Numbered from the stretch's first letter, positions 25,151 to 34,598 are shown. The stretch: DNA of 64,000 bases from Caldilineaceae bacterium (GCA_019637685.1 JAHBVF010000038.1:1-64000); one strand, 5' to 3'. Numbers and translations are program-made. The notes: generated by a model from the sequence alone, not told the origin.

Positions 25151-27028
25151 ATGGCGACAATGACAAAACCTGCTGCAAATGTTGCGCGAGGACAAGCGAA
25201 AAACGGGGCCACCCGGCCACCATCTACGGTGACTGTCGGTGATCACATCTCTGTGCGCGATCTGGCAGATCGTATGGAGCGCAGCCCAATCGATCTGATC
25301 AAAGTGCTGATGCAGTTTGGCATTATGGCTCCCATCGATCAGATGTTGGATCACGACACCGCCGCGATTGTGGGAGAGGAATTGGGTGTCACCGTTGTCT
25401 GGCCCGAAGCCAAAGCTGCCGAGCTGGAAGAAGAAGAAGAGGAAGAGATCGCTGCCGATACCCGGTCAAAGGAACGTATCTTTGTGCAGAATATCCTGGC
25501 TGACGAGACGGCCAAGGATATGACCGAGCGCCCACCTGTGGTGGCCGTTCTCGGCCACGTGGATCACGGCAAGACGACACTGTTGGATCGCATTCGCAAG
25601 ACGAAAGTGGTAGACAGTGAGGCTGGTGGTATTACCCAGCACACGGGTGCCTATCAGGTGGAAGTGGATGGCCACAAGATTACCTTCCTGGACACACCGG
25701 GCCATGAGGCTTTCACCGCCATGCGTGCCCGGGGCGCACAGGTCACCGATATTGTGATTTTGGTAGTGGCCGCGGATGACGGCATTATGCCCCAGACGCG
25801 GGAGGCCATCAACCACGCCAAAGCCGCGGGTGTCCATATTGTCGTGGCTATCAACAAAGTGGACCGACCCAACGCCAACCTGGACCGGGTGATGGAAGAA
25901 CTCTCGCAGGAGGGTTTGCAGCCCGAAGCCTGGGGCGGCGACACAATTGTTGTGCCTGTCAGCGCGCTGCGCGGCACCGGTGTGGACGAGTTGCTGGCAA
26001 ACATTTTGGTTGTGGCCGAGTTGGAGCAGTACAAGGCCAACCCCAAAGGACGTGCCATAGGCACAGTCATCGAGGCCGAGTTGGACAAATACCGGGGTGT
26101 CACAGCCACCCTCCTTGTGCAAAATGGCACATTGAAACAGGGCGATTCTATCGTCGCTGGCCCCACTTGGGGACGTATTAAAGCGATGTTTGATTACGAG
26201 GGCAAGCCAATCAAAAAGGCTGGGCCGAGTACCCCTGTCGTCATTCTTGGCTTGCAGGAAGTGCCCAGCGCGGGCGAGGTCTTTGAGCGGGTGGTCAGCG
26301 ACAAAAAAGCCCGGTCGATTTCCTCGGATCGTCAGGAAGAGATGGCTCGGGCCAACCAGGCACCGCCTCGGCCACAGGCGTCGTTGGAGGAACTCTTCGC
26401 CCGCTTCGAAGAGGGCGAAACCGAAACCCTGAATCTGATTGTGCGGGCCGATATGCAGGGGACCCTTGCCCCCGTTGTGCAAAGCCTGCAAGAATTGGGC
26501 AACGAAGAAATCGGTGTCAAAATACTCCAGGCCGCTATTGGTGACATCAACGAGTCGGATGTAATGTTGGCCGAAGCCAGCGAAGCGATTATCATCGGCT
26601 TTACTGTCGGTGTGGACAAAGCCGCGCTGGTGCGGGCCGAGCAGTCCAATGTGGAAATCCGCCACTACAATATCATCTACAAGATGATCGAAGATGTGGA
26701 GCTGGCGCTGACCGGTATGCTGGAGCCGATCTTCGAAGAAGTCGTCATTGGCCATGCCGAGGTGCGGCAGCTATTCCGTGTGCGCCGGGGCGGCCTGATT
26801 GCCGGCTGTATGGTGCTGGATGGCGTGGTCAAGCGCAACGCCGGTGCCCGTCTCCTGCGCGACAACGAAGAGATCGCCAGGAGCACCATTGCTACCCTCA
26901 AGCGTTTTGCCGAGGATGTGAGCGAAGTTCGCTCCGGTTTCGAATGCGGCCTCCATCTGGGCGGGATCAACACCGACCTGCAAGAGGGCGATATCATCGA
27001 AATCCTTGAGAAACGCCAAGTACGATAG
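25151..27028 (+). CDS. infB: Translation initiation factor IF-2
   Basis: GTPase that places initiator tRNA on the 30S subunit and drives subunit joining. The 625-residue product (ATG 25151, AGAGGGG seven bases upstream) has a short N-terminal IF2_N domain (ISVRDLADRMERSPIDLIKVLM), an acidic linker, P-loop GHVDHGKT (135-142), switch GGITQHTGAY, DTPGHEAF and NKVDRP, then domain II, a middle domain with DIRRVV-like VKILQAAIGDINESDV, and the C2 fMet-tRNA-binding domain (VIGHAEVRQLFRV, ECGLHLGGINTD). It lacks the long basic N-terminal region of enteric IF-2. Confidence 0.98.
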   Translation: MATMTKPAANVARGQAKNGATRPPSTVTVGDHISVRDLADRMERSPIDLIKVLMQFGIMAPIDQMLDHDTAAIVGEELGVTVVWPEAKAAELEEEEEEEIAADTRSKERIFVQNILADETAKDMTERPPVVAVLGHVDHGKTTLLDRIRKTKVVDSEAGGITQHTGAYQVEVDGHKITFLDTPGHEAFTAMRARGAQVTDIVILVVAADDGIMPQTREAINHAKAAGVHIVVAINKVDRPNANLDRVMEELSQEGLQPEAWGGDTIVVPVSALRGTGVDELLANILVVAELEQYKANPKGRAIGTVIEAELDKYRGVTATLLVQNGTLKQGDSIVAGPTWGRIKAMFDYEGKPIKKAGPSTPVVILGLQEVPSAGEVFERVVSDKKARSISSDRQEEMARANQAPPRPQASLEELFARFEEGETETLNLIVRADMQGTLAPVVQSLQELGNEEIGVKILQAAIGDINESDVMLAEASEAIIIGFTVGVDKAALVRAEQSNVEIRHYNIIYKMIEDVELALTGMLEPIFEEVVIGHAEVRQLFRVRRGGLIAGCMVLDGVVKRNAGARLLRDNEEIARSTIATLKRFAEDVSEVRSGFECGLHLGGINTDLQEGDIIEILEKRQVR

Positions 27029-27037
27029 AAGCAACCT

Positions 27038-27466
27038 ATGAGTACAATTCGTCAAGAACGTGTCACGGAACTGCTCTTTCAAGAACTATCGATTATGCTG
27101 GGCAACGAGATGGCCGATCCCCGCCTCTCTTTGCTGTCTGTGACCCGTGTGGATGTCAGCCGGGATTTGCGTACTGTCAAAGTCTATGTAACCCACGGGG
27201 ACAAAGAAGTTTCGCGGCGGGCTGTCCTGGCCGGGCTGAAAAACGCGGCCGCGTTTCTGCGGGGGCAAGTGGCCCAGCGCTGTGGCTTGCGTGTTGTGCC
27301 GGAACTGATCTTCTACTACGACGACGCCCCGGAACGGGCAGCGCGGGTGGACGAGCTGCTGCGCGAAATTGCCGCGGAGCGGGAAGCGCGGGCAGCCATG
27401 CGGGGCCAGGCAGCAGATGAGCCGTCTGGCCCCGCTGCCAGCCAAACCGAGGAACCCGGGGCATGA
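27038..27466 (+). CDS. rbfA: Ribosome-binding factor A
   Basis: Late 30S assembly factor with a KH-like fold. The 142-residue product has RQERVTELLFQELSIML, ADPRLSLLSVTRVDVSRDLRTVKVYV and LRVVPELIFYYDDAPERAARVDELL, all RbfA hallmarks. It starts nine bases after infB and its TGA overlaps the next ATG (ATGA), so infB-rbfA-nrnA are one operon. The last 25 residues are a non-conserved Ala/Glu/Gln tail. Confidence 0.96.
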   Translation: MSTIRQERVTELLFQELSIMLGNEMADPRLSLLSVTRVDVSRDLRTVKVYVTHGDKEVSRRAVLAGLKNAAAFLRGQVAQRCGLRVVPELIFYYDDAPERAARVDELLREIAAEREARAAMRGQAADEPSGPAASQTEEPGA

Positions 27467-28539
27467 CACAATCCAACACAGCAGACGCTCTCCTTCTCCC
27501 CACGGAAATGGAGAGCGCCATTCGTTCTGCCATCCACACCGCGGAGCGCATACTCTGCGTCAGCCACGTCTCCCCGGATGGTGACGCCATCGGCAGCCTG
27601 CTGGGAATGGGCTGGATTCTGCGCCACGTGGGCAAGCAGCCCACACTGGCGTTGGCCGATAAACCAGCCAGGGATTTTGATTATATCCCCGGCTACGACA
27701 GTATTGTCGGCGCGGATCAGGTGAAAGATGCCTACGATCTCATCATCTGTCTGGATGCCTCCAGCCAGGATCGGATGGGAGACATCTATCGTCCGGCAGC
27801 CCACAGCCAGATTCCTCTGCTTGTCATCGATCACCACATTACCAACACCAATTTTGGCTCGCTCAATTGGGTGCAGCCCAAATGCGCGGCCGTCTGCCAG
27901 ATGCTTGTCTATCTGGCAGACGCTCTTGGCGCGCCCCTGGAGGGCAATCTGGCCATAGCCCTGCTCACCGGGCTGATCACAGATACCCTGGGTTTTCGCA
28001 CGTCCAACACGGATGCCGCTGTATTGCAGGCGGCCATGCGCCTGACCGCGGGCGGGGCGTCCATCCACCAGATTGTGGCCCGCACACTGAACAGCCGCAC
28101 CTTTTCGGGGATGCGTCTGTGGGGGGGTGTCCTGAGCGAAGCCAAACTGGAAGGACGGGTGATCTGGGCCACTGTTTCCCAGGCCCAGCGCAAAGCAGCC
28201 CGCGCCCAGGACAGCGACGGCGAAGGACTCTCTGGGTTTCTCATCTCTGCCCAGGAAGCCGACATCAGCGCCACATTTATCGAACGTACTGACCGGGCAG
28301 GGGAAACTGTGGTGGAATGCAGCTTTCGGGCCAAACCCGGCTTTGATGTAAGCGAGGTGGCGTTGGGCTACGGCGGCGGCGGCCATCCCCCCGCGGCTGG
28401 CTGCACGCTGGCGGGTGATCTGCAAACAGTTGCCGCGGATGTGGTGGCTGCGCTGCGTCAGGCCCGCCAGACCCAGGCCGGAAAGCAACAGCGCGAGCGT
28501 CAATTGGCCCGTCGTGAGGAACTTCTCGCCAATGGCTGA
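27463..28539 (+). CDS. nrnA: DHH/DHHA1 phosphoesterase, nanoRNase/pAp phosphatase
   Basis: Degrades 2- to 5-nt RNA and hydrolyses phosphoadenosine phosphate. The 358-residue protein has the DHH motif set: SHVSPDGDAIGSLLG (DGD at 39-41), CLDASSQDRMG, VIDHHITNTNFG, a GLITDTLGFRTSNTD segment, and the DHHA1 end GYGGGGHPPAAGCTL. It sits between rbfA and truB, as in many Firmicutes and Chloroflexi-type operons. Starts at an ATGA overlap with rbfA. Confidence 0.94.
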   Translation: MTQSNTADALLLPTEMESAIRSAIHTAERILCVSHVSPDGDAIGSLLGMGWILRHVGKQPTLALADKPARDFDYIPGYDSIVGADQVKDAYDLIICLDASSQDRMGDIYRPAAHSQIPLLVIDHHITNTNFGSLNWVQPKCAAVCQMLVYLADALGAPLEGNLAIALLTGLITDTLGFRTSNTDAAVLQAAMRLTAGGASIHQIVARTLNSRTFSGMRLWGGVLSEAKLEGRVIWATVSQAQRKAARAQDSDGEGLSGFLISAQEADISATFIERTDRAGETVVECSFRAKPGFDVSEVALGYGGGGHPPAAGCTLAGDLQTVAADVVAALRQARQTQAGKQQRERQLARREELLANG

Positions 28540-29497
28540 GGGAGCGCTCAACGGTCTTTTGATTATCGACAAGCCCGGTTTGGATAAAACCGGCAATGGC
28601 TCTGGTCAACTGCCCACCAGCCACGATGTGGTGCAGCGGGTACGCCGCTGGAGCCGTCAGCGGCGCATCGGCCACACCGGCACGCTGGACCCTATGGCGT
28701 CGGGCGTGCTGGTGCTCTGCCTGGGGTCTGCCACCCGCCTGGTGGAGTATTATCAGGGCCACGACAAAGAATATACGGCCCGGGTTACACTGGGCACGGA
28801 CACAGACACCTATGACGCGCTGGGACAAGCTGTGGCCACCCACCCAGTGGGACCGTTGGATGACACAGTTGTCGAAGCTGCCCTGGCCCGCTTTCGGGGC
28901 GAAATTGAGCAGCGCCCGCCCATCTATTCCGCGCTCAAGCAGGGGGGCGAAAGTCTCCACCGCAAAGCCCGGCGGGGGGAAGACGTGACAGTAGAAGCTC
29001 GTCCGGTTACGACCCACGCGTTGGAGCTTCTCTCCCTGGAGCCGCCGACAGATATTTGGCTGCGGGTGGTGTGCAGCGCCGGTTTTTATGTGCGCAGCCT
29101 GGCCTTCGACATCGGCGAAACTTTGGGTACGGGCGGTCATCTGAGCTATTTGCGCCGGGAGAGCGCGGGTCTCTTTTCTGTTGCCCAGGCCCACACGCTG
29201 GCAGCAGTGGAAGAGGCGGCCCAATCAGGCGATCTGCCCGCTCTGTTGGTGGCCCCCGGTGTGGGATTGACTCTGCCCCGTCTGCGGCTGGACAGCAAAT
29301 CGTCTCTGCGATTGGGACAGGGCCAGCGGGTCTGGTTGCCCGCCTCTCCATCCGATTTTGTGTATGACACCGCCAATCCCATCGCGCAAGCTGTGGACGA
29401 TGATGGACTTCTCCTGGGCATTGTGCGTGTGTTGGAAGAATCAACCGAGCGCGGCGGTGGGCTGTTGTGTAAGGCCAAAAAGTGGCTGGCTGTATAG
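28532..29497 (+). CDS. truB: tRNA pseudouridine-55 synthase
   Basis: Makes pseudouridine 55 in the T-loop of tRNAs. The 321-residue product, starting at an ATG that overlaps nrnA by 8 bp, has the catalytic Asp53 in HTGTLDPMASGVL, the YEYTA-like KEYTARVTLGTDTDTYD segment, QRPPIYSALKQGGESLHRKAR and a C-terminal PUA-like part. Odd point: the usual IDKP-x-G-x-TSHDVV motif is interrupted by about ten extra residues (GLDKTGNGSGQLP between DKP and TSHD). Confidence 0.96.
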   Translation: MAEGALNGLLIIDKPGLDKTGNGSGQLPTSHDVVQRVRRWSRQRRIGHTGTLDPMASGVLVLCLGSATRLVEYYQGHDKEYTARVTLGTDTDTYDALGQAVATHPVGPLDDTVVEAALARFRGEIEQRPPIYSALKQGGESLHRKARRGEDVTVEARPVTTHALELLSLEPPTDIWLRVVCSAGFYVRSLAFDIGETLGTGGHLSYLRRESAGLFSVAQAHTLAAVEEAAQSGDLPALLVAPGVGLTLPRLRLDSKSSLRLGQGQRVWLPASPSDFVYDTANPIAQAVDDDGLLLGIVRVLEESTERGGGLLCKAKKWLAV

Positions 29498-29530
29498 GGG
29501 CTTTTCCCCCTGCAAATCTTTGTAAATCAG

Positions 29531-29725
29531 ATTTATTACAGCGTCAACAAAGTTTTTTGGCGTAGAAGTTCGACTTTTCTGAAAAGTCGAACTTCTGTAG
29601 TCGAATAATTTTGTTGTAGGCGCTGCTTGTAGCTGCGCAAGGGACGAATGCCCCTTCGGCTGCCTGTGCAGTTCAAAACTGCACCTACGGTAACGTCAAA
29701 TCACTTTATTTACAGTGTATTTATT
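29531..29725 (+). mobile_element. Longer relative of the 87-bp hairpin element, composite
   Basis: Begins 33 bp after truB with ATTTATT (29531-29537) and ACAGCGTCAACAAAG, carries the perfect hairpin AGAAGTTCGACTTTT (29564-29578) and complement (29582-29596), then diverges at 29612 into about 95 bp of other repeat sequence, including an 8-bp hairpin at 29666-29684, and ends CAGTGT followed by ATTTATT (29719-29725). It looks like an 87-bp element with an internal insertion. It shares its right ATTTATT with the next copy. Confidence 0.65.
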
Positions 29726-29819
29726 ACAGCGTCAACAAAGTTTTTTGGGCGTAGAAGTTCGACTTTTCAAAAAAGTCGAACTTCTGTAGTCGAATAACTT
29801 TGTTTCCAGTGTATTTATT
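29719..29819 (+). mobile_element. 87-bp hairpin MITE-like element, copy B
   Basis: The 87-bp body (29726-29812) is flanked by ATTTATT at 29719-29725 and 29813-29819. Terminal inverted repeats are ACAGCGTCAACAAAG and the complement of its right end ACACTGGAAACAAAG (11 of 15). The centre is a perfect 15-bp hairpin (29753-29767 with 29771-29785). The same body occurs inverted at 36180-36266 with a different duplication. Confidence 0.82.
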
Positions 29820-29846
29820 TCGTTTTCTGTCGAGGCCGTGTAAGCA

Positions 29847-30842
29847 ATGCAGATATTTCGTGATGTTCGGGATGCCCATCTGCCCGGCCCAACTTTCTTG
29901 ACGATTGGGAATTTTGACGGTCTCCATCGGGGTCATCAGGTCCTGTTGGCGCGGCTCCGGGCCAATGCAGCCAACGCTGGCGGACAATCCGCCCTCCTGA
30001 CATTCGATCCCCACCCGCTGGCTGTGTTGCGTCCCGATACCCCCCTGCACCTCCTCACCACACCCCTGGAACGGCTGACATTGGCCGGCAATTTGGGCGT
30101 GGATGTGGGCATTGTTCAGCCCTTCACACGCGAGCTGGCCCAGCTCGAACCCTCTGCTTTTCTACAATTGCTCCACACCCATCTGGGACTGGCCGGGCTG
30201 ACCGTCGGGCCGGATTTTGCGTTGGGACGCGACCGTTCGGGCACGCTGGATGTGCTGACGGAATTGGGCAGGCAAATGGGGTTTGGGGTGGATGTTGTGG
30301 AGCCTGTGGCGGTGGCTGGGGAAGAGGTGCGCAGCTATACCATTCGTCAGGCCTTGCGGGAAGGCCAGGTGGAGCGGGTTGCCAGTCTGCTGGGTCGGGA
30401 GTACACTGTAAGCGGTCAGGTGGCCCACGGCGACCATCGGGGACGCACGATTAATGTGCCAACTGCCAATTTGCAGGTGGACGAGAACCGACTGTTGCCC
30501 GCGGACGGCGTGTACGCAACCTGGGCCTGGATCGGCGACGCGGTCCGTGCGCCCCGCCTGGCTGGTGTCACAAATGTCGGTATGCGCCCCACAGTGGGCG
30601 GCACCGAGCGTCGGGTGGAATGTCATATTTTCGATTTTCCTGCTCCCGGCGAAAGTGGCGAAATTTATGGCCAGACAGTGACATTGGCTTTTGTCCAGCG
30701 CCTGCGTGCCGAGCAGCGTTTTGCCAATTTGGATGAGCTGATCGTGCAAATTCAGCGCGATATAACAGCGGCCCGGAGAGTTCTGGGCGTGGATACATCC
30801 GGCAATGCAAACGGGCCGCTGACGAACGCTGACAAGCGCTAA
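29847..30842 (+). CDS. ribF: Bifunctional riboflavin kinase/FAD synthetase
   Basis: Converts riboflavin to FMN and FAD. The 331-residue protein has the nucleotidyl-transferase half (FLTIGNFDGLHRGHQVLL, LTFDPHPLAVL, VGPDFALGRDRSG) and the flavokinase half (GRTINVPTANLQ, GVYATWAW, GVTNVGMRPTV). It stands 350 bp after truB, a gap filled by mobile repeats, and its ATG has only weak ribosome-site similarity. The last ten residues (NGPLTNADKR) and stop are encoded by a unit of the ACGAACGCTGACAAGCGC repeat family. No FMN riboswitch is apparent. Confidence 0.95.
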   Translation: MQIFRDVRDAHLPGPTFLTIGNFDGLHRGHQVLLARLRANAANAGGQSALLTFDPHPLAVLRPDTPLHLLTTPLERLTLAGNLGVDVGIVQPFTRELAQLEPSAFLQLLHTHLGLAGLTVGPDFALGRDRSGTLDVLTELGRQMGFGVDVVEPVAVAGEEVRSYTIRQALREGQVERVASLLGREYTVSGQVAHGDHRGRTINVPTANLQVDENRLLPADGVYATWAWIGDAVRAPRLAGVTNVGMRPTVGGTERRVECHIFDFPAPGESGEIYGQTVTLAFVQRLRAEQRFANLDELIVQIQRDITAARRVLGVDTSGNANGPLTNADKR

Positions 30843-30951
30843 TGTAATCAGTGGACATCCGTTCCTTTTGTGTTTATCCGTCTCTTTTTTTGTGCGCCGG
30901 GCCTGTTGGCCTGTCTGTCAAAAACGCGCCTATTTTGGTGGAAATAGTGAA

Positions 30952-33204
30952 ATGAATCAACAACTGAGCCATCTACGGACACTTGCCGGGTGGCGTTCTT
31001 TGTGTGTGTGTGTGCTGGCGCTCGTCCTGGCTGGCTGTGCAGACCAGCCCTATTTGGTGGTATCTGTCACGCCTGTTCCCGGCCAGGCTGTGTCCTCGGC
31101 GGAGCAGCCATCTGCGGTTGCCGCCCTGCCTCTCCTTCCCCACACCGGACCCGATCTCCAGGGCGGCGCAGGGGGATTCCACACAATTGACGGATTGGCC
31201 GCCGCGGCAGCCTGCCTGAGCGACGGTCAGCCCGTCTATGGCGTAATGCAGGCCAACGCCAATGTGCGGACCTCTCCCGCTGTGGATGGCTGCCGCCTGG
31301 GCCGCGCGCCCGCGGGCACAGTCGTCCGGGTGGAGGGGCTGTATGAGCAGAGCGATCTGTCGCCGCTGCTCTCCCTGAATCGGTTGGACAGAAGCAGCGG
31401 CCTGGCTGCTGCGGGCTACACAGAAGATATTCAGCCTCTTTTTGTCGATACCTGTGGCAACTGCCACGGAGATTTGCTGCAAAATGCCGGGCTGAAGGTG
31501 ACTGAGTACGATTCGCTGTTGGCGGGCAGCACCCGGGGGCCGGTGGTTGTGCCGGGCAAACCAGAGGAATCGTTTCTTTGGCATCAGATTTCCACCGGTG
31601 TCATGCCGCTGGCAGGGGCGCTGTCCAACGCGGACAAGCGGCTGATCTACGATTGGATCCGCAGTGGCGCGCCGGAAAACCGCCCCGAAGCACCCAGCGA
31701 AGAAAGCCTGTGGGCGCGGATCAGCCCCGCGGATTACAACCCCGCGGCCAACGAATGCGCCGACGGGGAGAAAGCAAACCTCACATTTGTCAACAGCACG
31801 CTGATTCGTTTTGCCAGTTGCGCGGCCGCGCCTGTGGCCGATCAATTGGCCGATCTGCTGCCCCGCTCCCAGCGGGAAAATCAGGGCGACATCGACAAAA
31901 TGCTGATGGGTGTGGTTTCCCGTCCCTTTGGGCTGAGCGCGTTGCAGGCGGTGGAAAGCGTTGTAGAAGCTGTGCCTGGCACGGAAAAGCCCGTGCCCGC
32001 GGTCTCTCCGTCCACCCCCGCGGGCACACCTGCCAAGCCTGTTTCCGTCCCTGCGCCTGCGCCTGGCCCCGCCCGCACTGGTATCAGTGCCGCGGCCTTG
32101 GGGCTGCCCGCGCCCAGCGACGACGATCCCTGGATGGTCCCCCAGGGTGGCTTCTGCATCGAGCAGCGTTTACAGGCCAAACTGGAAAACAATCGGGGCA
32201 TTACCAGCCTGGCTTTTGCGCCGGATGGTCGCCTTTTTATGGGGTTGGACTCACCCACCACTGGCCCTCAGGACCCCAATATTCTCTTTGACGCTTTTCA
32301 CCCCAGCCGTTCTATCGGTGTGTATGACAGTGCCGGCGGCGACAGCTATTACGAGATTTTGACCGAGTCGGGCCGGATCACCGGGATGGTGTGGCGGGAC
32401 GGCGTGCTCTATCTTAACCGGGCCGGAGAAGTGGGGCGGATTGTGGATGGGGGCAGCTACGAACGTTTGGCCGCTGGCTTTTCCGTGGAGGGACGTCTCT
32501 TTCACGCCAACAACGGCATTGCTATTGTCAATGGTTGGCTGTATATCTCGGCGGGTGGGGTGCGCGATGGCTATTCCGACGGGCTGATTGCCCCTGGCGA
32601 TGGGGATGTGCCTGCCGAGTCCCTGGCGGTCAGCATTGCGGGGGGCAATGCCTTTGGCTCCCGCATTGTGCGCGCCCGGCTGGATCGGCTGGTATCCGAG
32701 CGCAATATTGGCGTCTTCCAGACCGCGGTGCGGGGTGTGCGCAATCCCTATGGGCTGACAGCAGACCCGTCCGGGCGGCTCTGGTTTACCGACAACGGGG
32801 CCACAAATGTCCCCGGCGATCGCACGGCTGGCGATGAGGTAGATCTCTTTGACCCCAGCAGCCTTTCTGCCGCGGCCGCGGCCGGGGATGAGTCGGCCGC
32901 GCCCTATTACGGTTTTCCTCTGGCCCTGGCCGGAATCCAAAAGGATTGGTGGACCGGTCCTGTGTTGCCTCTCTTCAATACATCGGCTCCCACTTCCATC
33001 ACCTGGGCCTATGGCACAATTTATTATGCCCAATATGGCCGGGACCCAGGGCTATATCGGATAGCCAATTCGGGTGGGCGGACAGTGGCCGAGCGCGTGC
33101 TGCTGAGCTGGCCTATCCAGGCGGTGACCACCGCGCCGGATGGCGCGATTTGGGTGGGCACAGGCAGCGGCGGTCTCTATCGCATGACGCCGGGATGTGG
33201 ATAA
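30952..33204 (+). CDS. Lipoprotein with SH3-like, cytochrome c-like and beta-propeller (sugar dehydrogenase-like) domains
   Basis: Exported 750-residue protein. Signal peptide with lipobox LAGC (Cys29); an SH3-like segment (VYGVMQANANVRTSP, about 95-130); a planctomycete-type cytochrome c-like module with the haem-binding CGNCH (168-172) and a possible axial Met218 in STGVMPLAG; a Pro/Ala-rich linker (about 345-380); and a C-terminal propeller resembling PQQ-dependent glucose/sorbosone dehydrogenases (GITSLAFAPDGRLFMG, GVRNPYGLTADPSGRLWFTDNG, TTAPDGAIWVGTGSGGLYR). A quinoprotein that passes electrons to its own haem is plausible, but I cannot identify the PQQ-binding residues with certainty. 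The next gene begins three bases later. Confidence 0.8.
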   Translation: MNQQLSHLRTLAGWRSLCVCVLALVLAGCADQPYLVVSVTPVPGQAVSSAEQPSAVAALPLLPHTGPDLQGGAGGFHTIDGLAAAAACLSDGQPVYGVMQANANVRTSPAVDGCRLGRAPAGTVVRVEGLYEQSDLSPLLSLNRLDRSSGLAAAGYTEDIQPLFVDTCGNCHGDLLQNAGLKVTEYDSLLAGSTRGPVVVPGKPEESFLWHQISTGVMPLAGALSNADKRLIYDWIRSGAPENRPEAPSEESLWARISPADYNPAANECADGEKANLTFVNSTLIRFASCAAAPVADQLADLLPRSQRENQGDIDKMLMGVVSRPFGLSALQAVESVVEAVPGTEKPVPAVSPSTPAGTPAKPVSVPAPAPGPARTGISAAALGLPAPSDDDPWMVPQGGFCIEQRLQAKLENNRGITSLAFAPDGRLFMGLDSPTTGPQDPNILFDAFHPSRSIGVYDSAGGDSYYEILTESGRITGMVWRDGVLYLNRAGEVGRIVDGGSYERLAAGFSVEGRLFHANNGIAIVNGWLYISAGGVRDGYSDGLIAPGDGDVPAESLAVSIAGGNAFGSRIVRARLDRLVSERNIGVFQTAVRGVRNPYGLTADPSGRLWFTDNGATNVPGDRTAGDEVDLFDPSSLSAAAAAGDESAAPYYGFPLALAGIQKDWWTGPVLPLFNTSAPTSITWAYGTIYYAQYGRDPGLYRIANSGGRTVAERVLLSWPIQAVTTAPDGAIWVGTGSGGLYRMTPGCG

Positions 33205-33207
33205 GCC

Positions 33208-34455
33208 ATGCGCTTTCTCTTCGCGTCGGCTCCGCTGGTCGGTCATTTGGATTGGGGGGGCTTTCTCGCCACCGCGTCCGAGCTGGTGGATCGAGGCCAC
33301 GAGGTTCACTGGGCCAGTGGCGAGGCCATTCAGTCGATGCTGACCGCCAATCGGGTGACCGGCCACGTGATGGCGGAGACGGGCTGGCGCTGGCCTCTGC
33401 CCCCACCCCTGACGCCTGAGGATGTGGGATCGCCCCAGGAATTCGCCCGTCTGCGGATGGTCCGTTCTTTGGACCAGTGGTTTGATCTGGAACTGGTGCG
33501 CACGGCTACCGAGGAGCTTATCCGTATCGGGCGGGATGTCCAACCGGACCTGCTGGTGAGCGAAATGTTTGTGGCCGCGTCTGGTTTGACGGCAGAGGTG
33601 CTGGATGTGCCGTTTGCCGTGGCTGGCTGGCCTGCCATCCATTCGGTTTTGCCCGAACACGCCCAATTTGTGGCTGATCTGGCCCAGGAGCGCTTGCAGG
33701 CGTTGACCGGCTATTTCCAGATTCAGGGCACCAACTGGTCCCCGGAAGGCGCGCCCGCGCTGGTCTCGCCGCACCTGCACCTGACCTATTGGAGTCCCCG
33801 CTGGTTTTCCGGTCTGCCTCTGCTTCCCCAAAACCGGCTGGTGGGAGGCATTGCACCGCCGGCCCAGCCCTGGAAGACGCCCTGGCTCAGCCAACTGCCG
33901 ATGGATCAGCCCTGGGTTTTTATTACTCTGGGCACGGCTTTCACTGACGATCCGGCCTTTTTTGTGGCGGCTGCCCATGCGGCTGTTCAGGTGGGTTGTC
34001 TGCCGATTCTGGCCGTGGGCAACGACGTGAACAGCGCGTGGAGCCAATCCTTGCGGGCGCGGCTGCCCAAGCCATCAGTAGTGGTGGGTCGGGTGAACTT
34101 TGCCGAAGTTTTGCCCTATGCAGCCGCGGCCATCCATCACGGCGGCGCGGGTACCACCCACGCGTTGGTTACCCACGCGGTCCCGCAGATTGTGGTTCCC
34201 CACGCGGCAGATCAGGCCCGCCAGGCCGAGGGGGTGGCCCGCAGCGGTGTGGGCTATCGCATTGCGCCCAAAGATGTGACAGTGCCCGTCCTCATCCAGG
34301 CCCTGCGCAATGCCCTGCCGGGAGACTCGACCATCCGCACAAATGCCCGCCTGCTTCAGGAAGAGTTTGCCAGCCTGGGCGGTGTGCCCGCGGCCGCGCA
34401 TCTGTTGGAGGCCCTGGCATCTGGCCTTATGCCGACGAACTCTTCTGAAAATTAG
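33208..34455 (+). CDS. GT1 family glycosyltransferase (MGT/UGT-like)
   Basis: GT-B fold enzyme of the macrolide/sterol glucosyltransferase group. The 415-residue protein begins MRFLFASAPLVGHLDWGGFL and carries the C-terminal nucleotide-sugar-binding signature HHGGAGTTHALVTHAVPQIVVPHAADQ. It follows the propeller lipoprotein by three bases and is probably translationally coupled. The acceptor is unknown. Its TAG stop (34453-34455) overlaps the target duplication of a mobile element. Confidence 0.9.
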   Translation: MRFLFASAPLVGHLDWGGFLATASELVDRGHEVHWASGEAIQSMLTANRVTGHVMAETGWRWPLPPPLTPEDVGSPQEFARLRMVRSLDQWFDLELVRTATEELIRIGRDVQPDLLVSEMFVAASGLTAEVLDVPFAVAGWPAIHSVLPEHAQFVADLAQERLQALTGYFQIQGTNWSPEGAPALVSPHLHLTYWSPRWFSGLPLLPQNRLVGGIAPPAQPWKTPWLSQLPMDQPWVFITLGTAFTDDPAFFVAAAHAAVQVGCLPILAVGNDVNSAWSQSLRARLPKPSVVVGRVNFAEVLPYAAAAIHHGGAGTTHALVTHAVPQIVVPHAADQARQAEGVARSGVGYRIAPKDVTVPVLIQALRNALPGDSTIRTNARLLQEEFASLGGVPAAAHLLEALASGLMPTNSSEN

Positions 34456-34589
34456 TATTTGAGTCCCCTGCAAAAAGGTCAATTTCTCCCGCGGAGACGC
34501 GGAGTCGCAGAGAATTTCAGGAGAGAATCCTTCTTTTTATCAGTGTCTATCAGTGGCTCAAAAGGCTTTTTGCAGTAGAGTCAGTATTT
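34454..34589 (+). mobile_element. 122-bp MITE-like element touching the glycosyltransferase stop
   Basis: Body 34461-34582 flanked by AGTATTT at 34454-34460 and 34583-34589. The left duplication overlaps the TAG stop. Terminal inverted repeats are GAGTCCCCTGCAAAAAGG against GACTCTACTGCAAAAAGC (about 15 of 19). Inside are a TCTCCCGCGGAGACGCGG block and TATCAGTG units. An inverted second copy with a 10-bp longer body lies at 38136-38267. Confidence 0.87.
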
Positions 34590-34598
34590 ATGCAGACG

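Noticed and set aside
29564..29596. Hairpin after truB as a terminator
   Set aside because: It is the centre of a repeated mobile element found elsewhere in the opposite orientation, with no T-run.
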